36,987 nucleotides of DNA from a virus, in IMG/VR virus record IMGVR_UViG_3300023109_000056, positions 1 to 36,987 of that record; one strand, 5' to 3'. Positions 1 through 7,508 of the stretch are shown here, one piece after another; positions within the stretch are counted from its first letter, which is position 1; the number at the start of each line of letters is the position of its first letter. The notes below the pieces were generated by a model, which saw only the letters and a list, made by a program, of their open reading frames with translations, did no database searches and was not told the DNA's origin. Position numbers and translations under genes: made by a program.

Positions 1-1
1 T

Positions 2-256
2 GAAGATGCTCCCCCTAGCGATACAGACGGGACTAACGTAGATTTACACTGTAATATCGCTGTTGTTCCTGATGGTGGCATCGAAGATGGCGAGATCGTA
101 GAAAATAGTATCGACAATAGAAACGTTATTGAGGAGGGAGAGACTGTCGCTGGTAGCACATATACGATCCCCGAAAACGAGGCGACTGTCGATAGTGCAA
201 GCGGAGACTTCACTTATTTTACTGAAGAGACGATTGACGATAACTTTGAATATTAA
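2..256 (+). CDS. 3' end of an unrecognised acidic protein (partial)
   Basis: An open frame enters from the left edge and ends at TAA 254-256, giving 84 C-terminal residues. The peptide is acidic and rich in Asp, Glu, Thr and Asn, without Lys and with a single Arg, and ends in DDNFEY. There is no recognisable domain in the visible part. It is directly followed by a late promoter box, so it is probably the last gene of the preceding transcription unit. It could be the tail of a structural or other late protein; nothing in the fragment decides this. Confidence 0.6.
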   Translation, partial: EDAPPSDTDGTNVDLHCNIAVVPDGGIEDGEIVENSIDNRNVIEEGETVAGSTYTIPENEATVDSASGDFTYFTEETIDDNFEY

Positions 257-261
257 TTTTT

Positions 262-269
262 TATAAATA
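262..269 (+). promoter_or_regulatory. T4-type late promoter box TATAAATA
   Basis: Exact TATAAATA in a T-rich context, 53 bp upstream of the ATG at 323. In T4 this octamer is the -10 element recognised by the gp55 late sigma factor; no -35 element is needed. It would drive the winged-helix-like gene and possibly rnh downstream. Confidence 0.8.
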
Positions 270-322
270 CTAGTAACTTATTCGCAGTTCAAACTGCATA
301 GATTCATAAGGGGTTGAAAAAC

Positions 323-916
323 ATGGACTTAAACGAAAGTAACTTACAAACTGAGAAAATTCAGTATAATATCTTGAACATTTTGAAGACCTTGCGTGAA
401 AACGAAGGGTACACAACTCTCGATGTTTCTGATATGGAGCAATATGGGGCACTTAAGGGTCTCGCAGAAGATGGATTCGTAGAGAAGAATGCGATGCAAT
501 TCAAGATCACTGAGAGCGGGATCAATCTTCTAGAATCAATTGAAACCTATGTAGAGAATGCTAATGTCTCACTTAGCGAGTCAACAGTGATTGATCTTAA
601 AGAGAAAGCATTGTTTGAAGAAGCACATGCTAACAGGGACGTTATCACGGTATCGTACATGCGCCCTTCTCCTCACCAAGAGAACATCATTGAAAGTGCA
701 ACCGCTACCTTTGAGAAGGAAGCAGACGGACTCCCAGTTATCCCTGTAACAGAAGAATCATACAAGGGTATTATTGATCGTCAACCAGGGCAACACTGGC
801 GTCGTTATGTAGGCGAGGCGGGCAGAAAACTCATCCGTGATAAGAAACTTGAAAGGGTTTATATCATGAATGAAGCGACTGGTTACAAGTATCTTTACTG
901 TATCCCAAAGAAATAG
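323..916 (+). CDS. Hypothetical protein with winged-helix-like N-terminal half
   Basis: 197 aa. I chose ATG 323 over the in-frame TTG at 314 because AAGGGG (308-313) sits 9 nt before it and covers the TTG context. Residues about 10-75 read as a compact helical domain ending in a 'DGFVEKNAMQFKITESGINLL' type strand-turn-helix, like the wing and last helix of winged-helix regulators. The second half has a basic stretch (RQPGQHWRRY) and a YKYLYCIPKK terminus. In T4, rnh has the DNA-binding late-transcription proteins dsbA and gp33 as neighbours, so a nucleic-acid-binding role is plausible by position, but I see no direct match to either. Preceded by a late promoter; rnh follows after 57 bp. Confidence 0.75.
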   Translation: MDLNESNLQTEKIQYNILNILKTLRENEGYTTLDVSDMEQYGALKGLAEDGFVEKNAMQFKITESGINLLESIETYVENANVSLSESTVIDLKEKALFEEAHANRDVITVSYMRPSPHQENIIESATATFEKEADGLPVIPVTEESYKGIIDRQPGQHWRRYVGEAGRKLIRDKKLERVYIMNEATGYKYLYCIPKK

Positions 917-936
917 TTTCATTTCTTCACCCATTG

Positions 937-971
937 CCTATAATCCGCTTCTTTTGAGGTTGGGTTATAGG
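937..971 (+). promoter_or_regulatory. Hairpin overlapping the rnh translation start region
   Basis: Arms 937-946 (cctataatcc) and 962-971 (gggttatagg) pair over 10 bp with one G-U, with a 15-nt loop, ending 2 nt before the rnh ATG. The loop holds the only good Shine-Dalgarno, GAGG 956-959, which is 14 nt from the ATG when linear. The structure may control rnh translation. There is no T-run after it, so it is not a typical terminator. Confidence 0.4.
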
Positions 972-973
972 GT

Positions 974-2032
974 ATGATTGACAACGGAAGGGAAACGGTT
1001 ATCATCATAGACGCATCTATGATGTCAAGAAGCATCGTAGAGGTGTGTCGCCGTCATGAAGAGACAGCAGGTGAAGGATATCAAGAATGGAGATATAAGT
1101 TCTTCGAGAGGATCCTAAACTATATAGTTGAGTTTAATCCAGTAGAGGTTGTTATCGCTCTTGATTCCCCACCGTACTGGCGCAAGAACATTTTTAAGTA
1201 TTACAAGGCATCCCGAAAGGTGATCCGAGAAAAAGACGAGGAGACTAGTGATGATTGGTTCCATTATGACGAATACTTCAAAGTTATGGAAACATTTTTT
1301 GAGAAAATCAAGAAAGCGTTCCCGTTTAAATTCATCAGTGTGCCAAAAGCGGAAGCAGATGACATCGCTGGGGTGCTATCTTCATACGAAGCATTGAAAG
1401 AATATAACAAGGTCCTGATTACCTCTGATAGGGACTTTATGCAACTACAGAGATTTCAAAATGTCTATTTATACGATCCAATTCGCAAGAATTATATAAT
1501 CTCAGAGGACCCAAAAGAAGAGTTGTTGATGAAGATCTGTCAAGGTGATGTAGGTGATTTTATCCCATCTATATGTAATAAAGAACTTTATAAGGATTCT
1601 TTCCTTCAATACTGTATCGAAGAACTCGATATCGCTAAGACAGAGAAGGCAGTTCGTATAATATTAGATGAAAATGAGGACAAATTTTACGATGCTAGTT
1701 TGGACTTCCAGCGTAAATTTGGCATAAAAGCATCGACCAGTAAAAAATTCCCCAAAAAGCGGTGTCAGGATCTTATAAGTACACATACCTTAGATGAATT
1801 TTTGGAAGAAGACGAGAACGAGCATATTAAAATGAGGTTTAAAAGAAATCATAAACTAATCGATTTAAGTGCTCAACCAAAGGCAATGAAAAAGGATATT
1901 ATTGATGCATACGAAAACGCTTCTGTAGTTAAAAAAGTAAAGCTGTACGAGTTTGTCATCAAGAATCGTTTTAATCACATTGCAAATAATATTACATTAT
2001 TCCAAAAATCCATTAAGGGACTTGTTCGATAA
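974..2032 (+). CDS. rnh: T4-like RNase H (5'-3' flap/exonuclease)
   Basis: 352 aa, close to the 305 aa of T4 RNase H. This family removes RNA primers and flaps from lagging-strand fragments at the replication fork using two metal ions. The acidic motifs of the FEN/RNase H family appear in order: VIIIDAS near the N-terminus, VVIALDSPPYWRK at about residue 60, the PKAEADDIAGVL cluster at about 125 and LITSDRDFMQL at about 148. GDVGDFIPSI at about 192 is the helix-three-turn-helix DNA-binding element. The ATG at 974 is required to keep the first Asp. The C-terminal about 130 residues are basic and lysine-rich. It lies between a small unknown gene and nrdJ (16 bp gap), so this block supplies nucleotide and fork functions. 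Confidence 0.9.
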   Translation: MIDNGRETVIIIDASMMSRSIVEVCRRHEETAGEGYQEWRYKFFERILNYIVEFNPVEVVIALDSPPYWRKNIFKYYKASRKVIREKDEETSDDWFHYDEYFKVMETFFEKIKKAFPFKFISVPKAEADDIAGVLSSYEALKEYNKVLITSDRDFMQLQRFQNVYLYDPIRKNYIISEDPKEELLMKICQGDVGDFIPSICNKELYKDSFLQYCIEELDIAKTEKAVRIILDENEDKFYDASLDFQRKFGIKASTSKKFPKKRCQDLISTHTLDEFLEEDENEHIKMRFKRNHKLIDLSAQPKAMKKDIIDAYENASVVKKVKLYEFVIKNRFNHIANNITLFQKSIKGLVR

Positions 2033-2048
2033 CTAGAGGAGATTTTTT

Positions 2049-4457
2049 ATGTCAGTAAAAGCATTAGCAGACTATACTCAATACGCCAAGTATGCGAGGT
2101 ATAACTCAGATAAGAAAAGAAGGGAAACATGGCACGAACAGGTCGAGCGTGTTGCGGATATGCACCGGAGACAACTTGGTGATAAGTTAGAGTTGATTGA
2201 AGATGATTTTAATTTCGCTATAGACATGGTGAAGAAGAGGAAGATCTTAGGTTCGCAGAGAGCACTACAATTCGGTGGAGATCCGATCCTTGATAAAAAC
2301 GCAAAGATTTATAACTGTACCGTAAGTTATGTTGATCGGGTGGACTTTTTTAAAGAGTGTATGTACTTGTTGTTGTGTGGATGCGGGGTAGGATTCTCCG
2401 TTCAAAAGCATCACGTTGCCAAATTGCCCAAACTAGTAAGTAGGGATAAGGGAACTGAGACATTTGTTATCCCTGATACCATTGAAGGATGGGCAGATGC
2501 GGTTGGGGTATTGATCCAATCATACATGAAAGATAACAGAAAGTTTAAGATGTATGATTATGGAGGGGTAGAGTATTCTTCATTTTCAGGTAAGAAGGTA
2601 GAGTTTGATTTCTCACTGATTAGACCCGAGGGATCTCCAATCTCATGGGGAGGTAAGGCACCCGGACCTAAGGGTCTCCAGAATGCGATGAAGAACATCG
2701 AAGAGGTCATCGAAAGATGCCTAGAAGACGGTCAGAAGACCCTTCGACCTATCGACGCATACGATATCATCATGCACAGTTCCGATGCGGTTATTTCAGG
2801 CGGTATTCGCCGTTCTGCGACCATCTGTCTCTTTAGTCCAGATGACGATGCGATGGCAACCGCTAAGACTGGAGATTGGTTTGTAAAGAACCCTCAGCGT
2901 GGTCGTTCCAATAACTCAGCATTGCTTATTAGGGATAACACCACTAAAGAGCAATTCTCTAAATTGATGACATCTGTTAAAGAATTCGGGGAACCTGGAT
3001 TTGTATGGGCAGACGATACCGAAGCATTGTACAATCCATGCGTAGAGATTGGGATGCGTGCATATGACGAGGATGGGAAATCCGGATTCGAATTCTGTAA
3101 CCTATGCGAGATCAATGGTCGCAAGTCAACATCAGAGGAGGACTTCTTGGAACAATGTCGAGCGGCGGCGATCCTAGGAACTATACAGGCAACATATGCC
3201 GACTTTGATTATTTGTCCCCATCATCTGCAAAGATCGTTAAGAAGGAAGCACTATTGGGCGTCTCTATGACTGGGATGATGGACAACCCTGATGTAACCT
3301 TTGATCCTGTTATCCAAAAGAAAGGCGCAAGACTTATTCTTAAGGTAAATGAGGATATCGCTGGGAAGATCGGTATTAACAAATGCGCCCGTGCTACATG
3401 CGTAAAACCAGCAGGAACCACATCATGTATCCTTGGGTCTGCATCTGGGGTACACCCTCACCATGCTAAAAGATATATGAGAAGGGTACAGGCAAATAAA
3501 CTGGAATTCCCAGTGCAACACTTTGCTGAGAAAAACCCTTCTGCTGTGGAAGAGTCGGTATGGTCGAACAATAATACTGATTTGGTAATTAACTTTCTTT
3601 GTGAGGTTCCAGACGGTGCTAAGACTAAGAATCAGATTAGTGGTATTGATCTATTAGAGCATGTTAAGACTACTCAGCAAAATTGGGTTGAAGCAGGGAC
3701 TAGGAAGGATCAACCTGTTGCTCCGTGGTTGCGCCATAACGTGTCCAACACAATCAACGTTAAACCGGAGGAATGGGATGAGGTTGAGGCATATATCTAT
3801 CGTAACCGTAAGTGGTTTGCGGGTATATCTCTTATACCAGCGGCGGGAGATCTTGATTATCCACAGGCACCATTTGTTACTGTCCTTAGTGAGAAGGAAC
3901 TTGTTCATGAATATGGGGAGGGAACTGTTTTTGCGTCCGGTCTGATTGTTGATGGGCACAAGGCATTTGGTGGTAATCTTTGGACAGCATGTGATGTTGC
4001 TCTTGGTATCGGCGAGGAATTAGTCGATATGGTTAAACCCGTGGAACCGCTACTTCCGCATAAGAATGGATACAGCGAGAAGCAATGGGCATCAAAACTC
4101 GCTAAATATGCAGGTGAACTTTCTACATTCCATGATAACCTAGAGGAATATAACAAGAATTCTTTAAAGTTAGATTGGGTGCGTAGATTTAGTCAATTTG
4201 CTGAGAGATACAGCGAAGGCGATCTGCGTAAGTGTTCTCATATGCTCAAGCACGTATACGTGTGGAAGCAGTGGGTTGACCTCAAACGAGAGTATGTTGA
4301 TATCGACTGGTCTATTGTAGAGGAAGAGAACTACCAGATTGATGTTACGGGTTTGAGTGGTGAGGCGTGTAGTGGACCGAATGGTTGCGAAGTGGGAGAT
4401 ATTGGAAGAAAAATAAACGAAAAGAAGTTGGAAAGAAAGGGTAAAAAAACTAGTTAA
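2049..4457 (+). CDS. nrdJ: Adenosylcobalamin-dependent (class II) ribonucleoside-triphosphate reductase
   Basis: 802 aa, monomeric class II reductase size. It reduces ribonucleoside triphosphates to deoxynucleotides using a cobalamin-generated thiyl radical, feeding phage DNA synthesis. Visible hallmarks: redox cysteine C90 (IYNCTVSY); the active-site N-x-C-x-E triad N329/C331/E333 in YNPCVEIG, with C331 the expected thiyl site; the second redox cysteine C350 in EFCNL; and the C-terminal shuttle pair C774/C780 (ACSGPNGC). KPAGTTS at about residue 455 is the phosphate-binding loop of the family. Shine-Dalgarno AGAGGAG (2035-2041) lies 7 nt before the ATG. T4 itself uses a class I enzyme (nrdA/B); class II is common in marine phages and allows oxygen-independent function but needs host or environmental B12. 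The gene ends 22 bp before a late promoter/hairpin element. Confidence 0.95.
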   Translation: MSVKALADYTQYAKYARYNSDKKRRETWHEQVERVADMHRRQLGDKLELIEDDFNFAIDMVKKRKILGSQRALQFGGDPILDKNAKIYNCTVSYVDRVDFFKECMYLLLCGCGVGFSVQKHHVAKLPKLVSRDKGTETFVIPDTIEGWADAVGVLIQSYMKDNRKFKMYDYGGVEYSSFSGKKVEFDFSLIRPEGSPISWGGKAPGPKGLQNAMKNIEEVIERCLEDGQKTLRPIDAYDIIMHSSDAVISGGIRRSATICLFSPDDDAMATAKTGDWFVKNPQRGRSNNSALLIRDNTTKEQFSKLMTSVKEFGEPGFVWADDTEALYNPCVEIGMRAYDEDGKSGFEFCNLCEINGRKSTSEEDFLEQCRAAAILGTIQATYADFDYLSPSSAKIVKKEALLGVSMTGMMDNPDVTFDPVIQKKGARLILKVNEDIAGKIGINKCARATCVKPAGTTSCILGSASGVHPHHAKRYMRRVQANKLEFPVQHFAEKNPSAVEESVWSNNNTDLVINFLCEVPDGAKTKNQISGIDLLEHVKTTQQNWVEAGTRKDQPVAPWLRHNVSNTINVKPEEWDEVEAYIYRNRKWFAGISLIPAAGDLDYPQAPFVTVLSEKELVHEYGEGTVFASGLIVDGHKAFGGNLWTACDVALGIGEELVDMVKPVEPLLPHKNGYSEKQWASKLAKYAGELSTFHDNLEEYNKNSLKLDWVRRFSQFAERYSEGDLRKCSHMLKHVYVWKQWVDLKREYVDIDWSIVEEENYQIDVTGLSGEACSGPNGCEVGDIGRKINEKKLERKGKKTS

Positions 4458-4478
4458 CTTCGCATCTCCTATTTTTTA

Positions 4479-4486
4479 TATAAATA
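4479..4486 (+). promoter_or_regulatory. Late promoter box TATAAATA fused to a hairpin
   Basis: Exact TATAAATA after a T6 run. Its last bases are the foot of the 5' arm of the hairpin at 4482-4524. It would drive the HNH endonuclease gene starting at 4539. Confidence 0.75.
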
Positions 4487-4527
4487 CCCATTGTGAAGGA
4501 AGAGAACCTTCCCAATGGGTATTTTTT
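4482..4527 (+). terminator. Rho-independent terminator after nrdJ, embedded in a promoter
   Basis: Arms 4482-4499 and 4507-4524 form an 18-bp stem with one mismatch around a 7-nt loop (aagagaa), followed by T's to 4527. Read-through RNA from nrdJ would contain the full stem. RNA started at the overlapping promoter would lack the foot of the 5' arm. The ATG at 4515 lies in the 3' arm and is unlikely to be a real start. Confidence 0.75.
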
Positions 4528-4538
4528 ATGAGGAATAC

Positions 4539-5438
4539 ATGAAATTAGAAAATTTAACTAGGGATATGTTGATAGAGCGAGTCAATACGGGTCGTTCTGT
4601 CTCTAAGATATCTAAAGATTTGGGATTTAGGAGTAGCGTTTTTATTTGTAATTCTATTAGGGATAGGTGTAGAGAATGGGATATACCATTCTTACATCTT
4701 CCGTGTGAGCAGTTCAAAGAGAATAAAAGAGTGTTTTTCGAGTCTTCTAAGGCACAACTAGAGGAGATGGTCACAAAATGTAAAAGTTTCTCTCAGTTAT
4801 ATAGATTAACTGGACTGAGGAAAGATATTAAAAACGAGATAGTTGAATATCTACACGATAATTACGTAGACTATTCTCATTTTATTAATAATGAAAAGAA
4901 AGATTTGACGGATATGGTTTTCGGGAAGTGGAAGGTTATCTGTTTGGGTAGCGAGAAGAAGTTTAGAACTTGGAGGTGTATGTGTGTATGTGGGGACATG
5001 TATCCAGTGTTACAGACACATTTAGTGCAGGGAAATTCTAAGTCCTGCTGTAATTGTGCTGTTGTTGCTGGAAAACATAGTTCATGTTTTACTGGATATG
5101 AGGAGATTCGAGGAGCAAAATTTTCCGAAATAAGGAAGAAAGCTGATCAAAGAGGTCTCAATTTTGATGTTACTATAGAGTATTTATGGGAGGTTTTTAT
5201 GAGACAAGAAAAGCAATGTGCTTTGACGGGTAGAGATCTATATTTTTACGAAAGGGGAAATTCAAGGGGGAATGCGTCATTAGATAGGATAGACAGTAAA
5301 CTTGGTTACATACAGGGTAATGTTCAATGGGTCCTGAACGACGTGAATATAATGAAAAACAAGTATGATGAAGATTATTTTTTGTCTATTTGTCAAGATG
5401 TTTGTAAAAAAAAACAACTCAGTGTGAAATTTTTATAA
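4539..5438 (+). CDS. HNH homing endonuclease, free-standing
   Basis: 299 aa from ATG 4539, which has GAGG (4530-4533) 5 nt upstream; the in-frame ATG at 4515 lies inside a terminator stem. Layout: a helix-turn-helix-like DNA-binding segment (about residues 5-45, 'RSVSKISKDLGFRSS'), a Cys-rich zinc-ribbon-like module (C147, C149, C151 ... C170, C171, C173), then the phage HNH nuclease core at about 185-275 with EIRGAKFSEIRKKA, CALTGRDL, the NASLDRIDSKLGYIQGNVQW strand-turn-strand and NIMKNK. This arrangement is typical of free-standing homing endonucleases that spread by cutting alleles lacking them. It sits alone between nrdJ and small late genes and is bounded by late promoter boxes at 4479 and 5434. 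It is probably a mobile insertion, and the natural target would be a nearby locus in relatives. Confidence 0.88.
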   Translation: MKLENLTRDMLIERVNTGRSVSKISKDLGFRSSVFICNSIRDRCREWDIPFLHLPCEQFKENKRVFFESSKAQLEEMVTKCKSFSQLYRLTGLRKDIKNEIVEYLHDNYVDYSHFINNEKKDLTDMVFGKWKVICLGSEKKFRTWRCMCVCGDMYPVLQTHLVQGNSKSCCNCAVVAGKHSSCFTGYEEIRGAKFSEIRKKADQRGLNFDVTIEYLWEVFMRQEKQCALTGRDLYFYERGNSRGNASLDRIDSKLGYIQGNVQWVLNDVNIMKNKYDEDYFLSICQDVCKKKQLSVKFL

Positions 5439-5441
5439 ATA
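5434..5441 (+). promoter_or_regulatory. Late promoter box TATAAATA
   Basis: Exact octamer overlapping the stop codon of the HNH gene (TAA 5436-5438), 20 bp before the ATG at 5462. Confidence 0.8.
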
Positions 5442-5461
5442 CAGTTAACCGGAGGATTATT

Positions 5462-5698
5462 ATGTTAAATAATGGACTAAGATCGCTTGTTGAAGCGACC
5501 AACAAGAAGTTGAAGGAAGAAGAGGGTATCACTGATGCTGACCTAGATAAGGGTACCGCTGCTGAGAATGTACCTGCTAAGGCGGATATAGATGAGAACT
5601 CCCCTGAATTCAAGAAGAAGGTTATGGACCTAAAGAAGTTTGGAATGAGCGACGTTCAAGCGAAAGTTAAGGCACGAGCATCATTTCTTAAAAAATAA
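5462..5698 (+). CDS. Small lysine-rich protein, candidate prohead-targeted internal protein
   Basis: 78 aa with GGAGG (5451-5455) 6 nt upstream and its own late promoter, so it is well set for strong late expression. Charged and helical, no Cys, no known domain. The N-terminus MLNNGLRSLVE resembles the N-terminus of the next gene (MGDLKRLVE), and both end in L-V-E followed by (A/E)TN. T4 prohead protease gp21 cuts after (L/I)-x-E, and T4 internal head proteins carry a short cleaved N-terminal targeting peptide, so this could be a head cargo protein. That function is inferred; the gene itself is well supported. Confidence 0.75.
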   Translation: MLNNGLRSLVEATNKKLKEEEGITDADLDKGTAAENVPAKADIDENSPEFKKKVMDLKKFGMSDVQAKVKARASFLKK

Positions 5699-5714
5699 TA
5701 CTCCATCTTATTCT

Positions 5715-5722
5715 TATAAATA
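5715..5722 (+). promoter_or_regulatory. Late promoter box TATAAATA fused to a hairpin
   Basis: Exact octamer whose last bases form the foot of the stem 5718-5753. It would drive the genes from 5770. Confidence 0.75.
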
Positions 5723-5753
5723 CCCTGTAGAGGCACCCCTCTATGGGGTATTT
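5718..5753 (+). terminator. Hairpin, probable terminator, embedded in a promoter
   Basis: Arms 5718-5733 and 5738-5753 pair over 16 bp including two G-U pairs, with a 4-nt loop. The foot AAATACCC matches that of the hairpin at 4482, although the upper stems differ. The trailing T-run is short and interrupted by G, so termination would be weaker than at 4482. The in-frame ATG at 5743 falls in the 3' arm. Confidence 0.6.
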
Positions 5754-5769
5754 GTATTTAGGGACTGTA

Positions 5770-6345
5770 ATGGGCGATTTAAAAAGACTAGTAGAGGAAA
5801 CAAATTCTTTAAGTGTCATTAACGAATTCTATGATAGCGTTTGTACATTGGAAGAATCCGAAATAAATGAGTTAGAGGCATATATTTTAGAGAAACTTGT
5901 TAACCGTGGTCGGACCATAAGTGATATTATTCCCAAGAAGAAGAACCCGCCTATTTTGGGAGCAGGTGGAAAAATAAGTCGGTCAGGCGTAAACTCTAGG
6001 GTAGATGATGCAAAATTTAACCTAAGGAAGTTAAAGGATCATGGAAAACGACTAGCAAAAATGCCACTGGATAACATCCATGGATTTGCAAATGCAATGA
6101 TAAAGAAGGACGATGACACTTCAGGAGTGGTAGGGAGGATGAAGGATTTTTTTAAGAAAGCACGCCAGAAGAAGGTAGATGGTGAACAGGCGAAAACTAA
6201 GTACGATCTAAACGATCCCCGCCCTTCACAGAGTGCAAGATATATAACCCAGTATCCAGAACCAGAAAAGGGGTTGAAGAAGGCACCTAAACCGGGGATT
6301 CCCATTGACAATATACCAGGAGTGAAAAAACGTGGCAAAGTCTGA
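5770..6345 (+). CDS. Hypothetical basic protein with LVE-type N-terminus
   Basis: 191 aa from ATG 5770, with AGGG (5759-5762) 7 nt upstream; an in-frame ATG at 5743 lies inside a hairpin arm. The N-terminus MGDLKRLVEETN parallels the preceding small protein. Residues about 55-130 are Lys/Arg-rich (KKKNPP, RKLKDHGKRL, RMKDFFKKARQKK) and could bind DNA or RNA. The C-terminal third is Pro-rich (YPEPEKGLKKAPKPGIPIDNIPG). No known domain is recognised. It overlaps the next gene by 14 bp, indicating a co-transcribed, probably co-translated pair. An internal head protein is possible on the basis of the L-V-E terminus, but this is only inference. Confidence 0.7.
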   Translation: MGDLKRLVEETNSLSVINEFYDSVCTLEESEINELEAYILEKLVNRGRTISDIIPKKKNPPILGAGGKISRSGVNSRVDDAKFNLRKLKDHGKRLAKMPLDNIHGFANAMIKKDDDTSGVVGRMKDFFKKARQKKVDGEQAKTKYDLNDPRPSQSARYITQYPEPEKGLKKAPKPGIPIDNIPGVKKRGKV

Positions 6346-7051
6346 TATATTAAAGAAACTCGAAGACACCATCAAGCGCAAGGAAACTGGTGGCAAGGAA
6401 GCATTTAATGCTAGAGAGTTTGTCGAGGCATTAGAGGACTTCGTTAGTCACAAGGACTCGAAGACTCGATTGTTCAGTGCTAGATTTCATCCATTGGATG
6501 GTCATGACGACGGGGTAGTAATACTTAAGTTCGCCAGCGCAAAGAAAAAGGACAAGCATAATGATGTGATGAAGGGGGCAAAGACTAAGTTCCTCATATC
6601 TATTGATGGGTTCGACAATATTGGCAGATGCAAAGGTAACGGTAAGTGTCGCCTTAATCTGTTCCATAAGTTGAATCGTAATGGGGAAAGAAGAGAATGG
6701 GATGAGAAGAAACATGTTAATCTGGACGGTACCCATAGCGAGATACTTCGACATCTTCTTAACTATTTCGATAAGAACCTTGTAGGGTTTACCGATTCCG
6801 CAATCAGATATATTAAGGGCGAAGATGTAGAGCAGTTCCATGAGGATGCTCCCGCACCAGCAGGGGATGCTGGTCTCTCTGGCCCAGTTACAGGCACAAC
6901 CTCAACAACATCTGGTGATGGCGAACAAGGTATCGAGAGATTCAAGCAGAGGATGCCCTTCGGCACGTTAAAGAAAAAAAAGAAAAAAGGCGATAAGGGA
7001 TGTGGTAGCGATGTCGAGAAGAGATCACTCTCGAATAAATCCGAAGACTAA
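6332..7051 (+). CDS. Hypothetical protein with poly-lysine tail, upstream of gp4
   Basis: 239 aa starting at GTG 6332 with GGAG (6319-6322) 9 nt upstream. I do not recognise the family. Residues about 35-160 look like a folded alpha/beta domain with conserved-looking segments (FSARFHPLDGHDDGVVILKF, KTKFLISIDGFDNIG, HSEILRHLLNYFDKNLVGF) and a CKGNGKC cysteine pair. Residues about 165-205 are a Gly/Ala/Thr/Pro-rich linker, followed by a basic tail beginning LKKKKKKGDKG. Its 3' end overlaps the start of gp4 by 41 bp in another frame. The head-completion context suggests a virion or assembly role, but no function can be assigned. Confidence 0.75.
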   Translation: MAKSDILKKLEDTIKRKETGGKEAFNAREFVEALEDFVSHKDSKTRLFSARFHPLDGHDDGVVILKFASAKKKDKHNDVMKGAKTKFLISIDGFDNIGRCKGNGKCRLNLFHKLNRNGERREWDEKKHVNLDGTHSEILRHLLNYFDKNLVGFTDSAIRYIKGEDVEQFHEDAPAPAGDAGLSGPVTGTTSTTSGDGEQGIERFKQRMPFGTLKKKKKKGDKGCGSDVEKRSLSNKSED

Positions 7052-7472
7052 TTTTAGTAAGGGTGTTTACCCTCTTAGGAATAAGTCTAAATACATCGGG
7101 GACAAACCTCCATATTTTAGATCCTCATGGGAACGTGAATACATGAGGTACCTAGATGAGCATGAGTTTGTCGCAAGGTGGGGTTCGGAGTGTATCTCTA
7201 TCCCATATTTTGATCCCGTAAAAAATATTAAGAGAAATTATTTTACAGACTTCTTGGTGGTATTAAAGGACAGGAGGAGAATCGTAGTTGAGATAAAACC
7301 CTCAAGTCAGACAAAACCTCCTCGAAAGAGTAAAAATAAAAAGAAGTCCACGATACTATACGAAGAGAAGATGTATAGCACTAACCAATCGAAATGGGCA
7401 TATGCCAAGAAGTATTGTGATGCTCGTGGTTGGGAATTTAAAATAATAACAGAGAAAAACTTCAATTTTTAG
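7011..7472 (+). CDS. 4: Head completion protein gp4
   Basis: 153 aa, matching T4 gp4 (150 aa). ATG 7011 is preferred over GTG 7002 because AAGGGA (6995-7000) is 10 nt upstream and the family begins near MSRRD/MSKK. The family is a small nuclease-fold protein needed to finish DNA-filled heads so that tails can attach. The characteristic run is visible: YFRSSWEREYMRYLD, a tryptophan-containing WGSE.I.IPY segment, RNYFTDFLVVL and VEIKP, with acidic and lysine residues positioned as in PD-(D/E)xK nucleases (E..D...EIK). It overlaps the upstream gene and is followed by the portal gene with its own late promoter. Confidence 0.88.
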   Translation: MSRRDHSRINPKTNFSKGVYPLRNKSKYIGDKPPYFRSSWEREYMRYLDEHEFVARWGSECISIPYFDPVKNIKRNYFTDFLVVLKDRRRIVVEIKPSSQTKPPRKSKNKKKSTILYEEKMYSTNQSKWAYAKKYCDARGWEFKIITEKNFNF

Positions 7473-7480
7473 CGATGTGT

Positions 7481-7488
7481 ATAAATAT
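7481..7488 (+). promoter_or_regulatory. Late promoter box TATAAATA upstream of portal gene
   Basis: Exact octamer 8 bp after the gp4 stop and 20 bp before the gp20 ATG. Confidence 0.85.
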
Positions 7489-7508
7489 GATAAGGAAGCA
7501 CTTGTAGA

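Noticed and set aside
3654-3959. Overlapping frames on both strands inside nrdJ
   Set aside because: Shadows of the reductase gene without signals of their own.
4515-4538. Upstream ATG 4515 for the HNH gene
   Set aside because: It lies in the 3' arm of a terminator stem; ATG 4539 has its own GAGG site and is a better start.
5743-5769. Upstream ATG 5743 for the 191-aa protein
   Set aside because: It lies inside a hairpin arm and lacks a ribosome site; ATG 5770 has AGGG at good spacing.
6976-6982. A AAA AAG slippery heptamer in phase near the end of the gene at 6332
   Set aside because: A -1 shift meets a stop after four codons and does not lead into gp4, whose frame is +1; it is a by-product of the poly-Lys tail.
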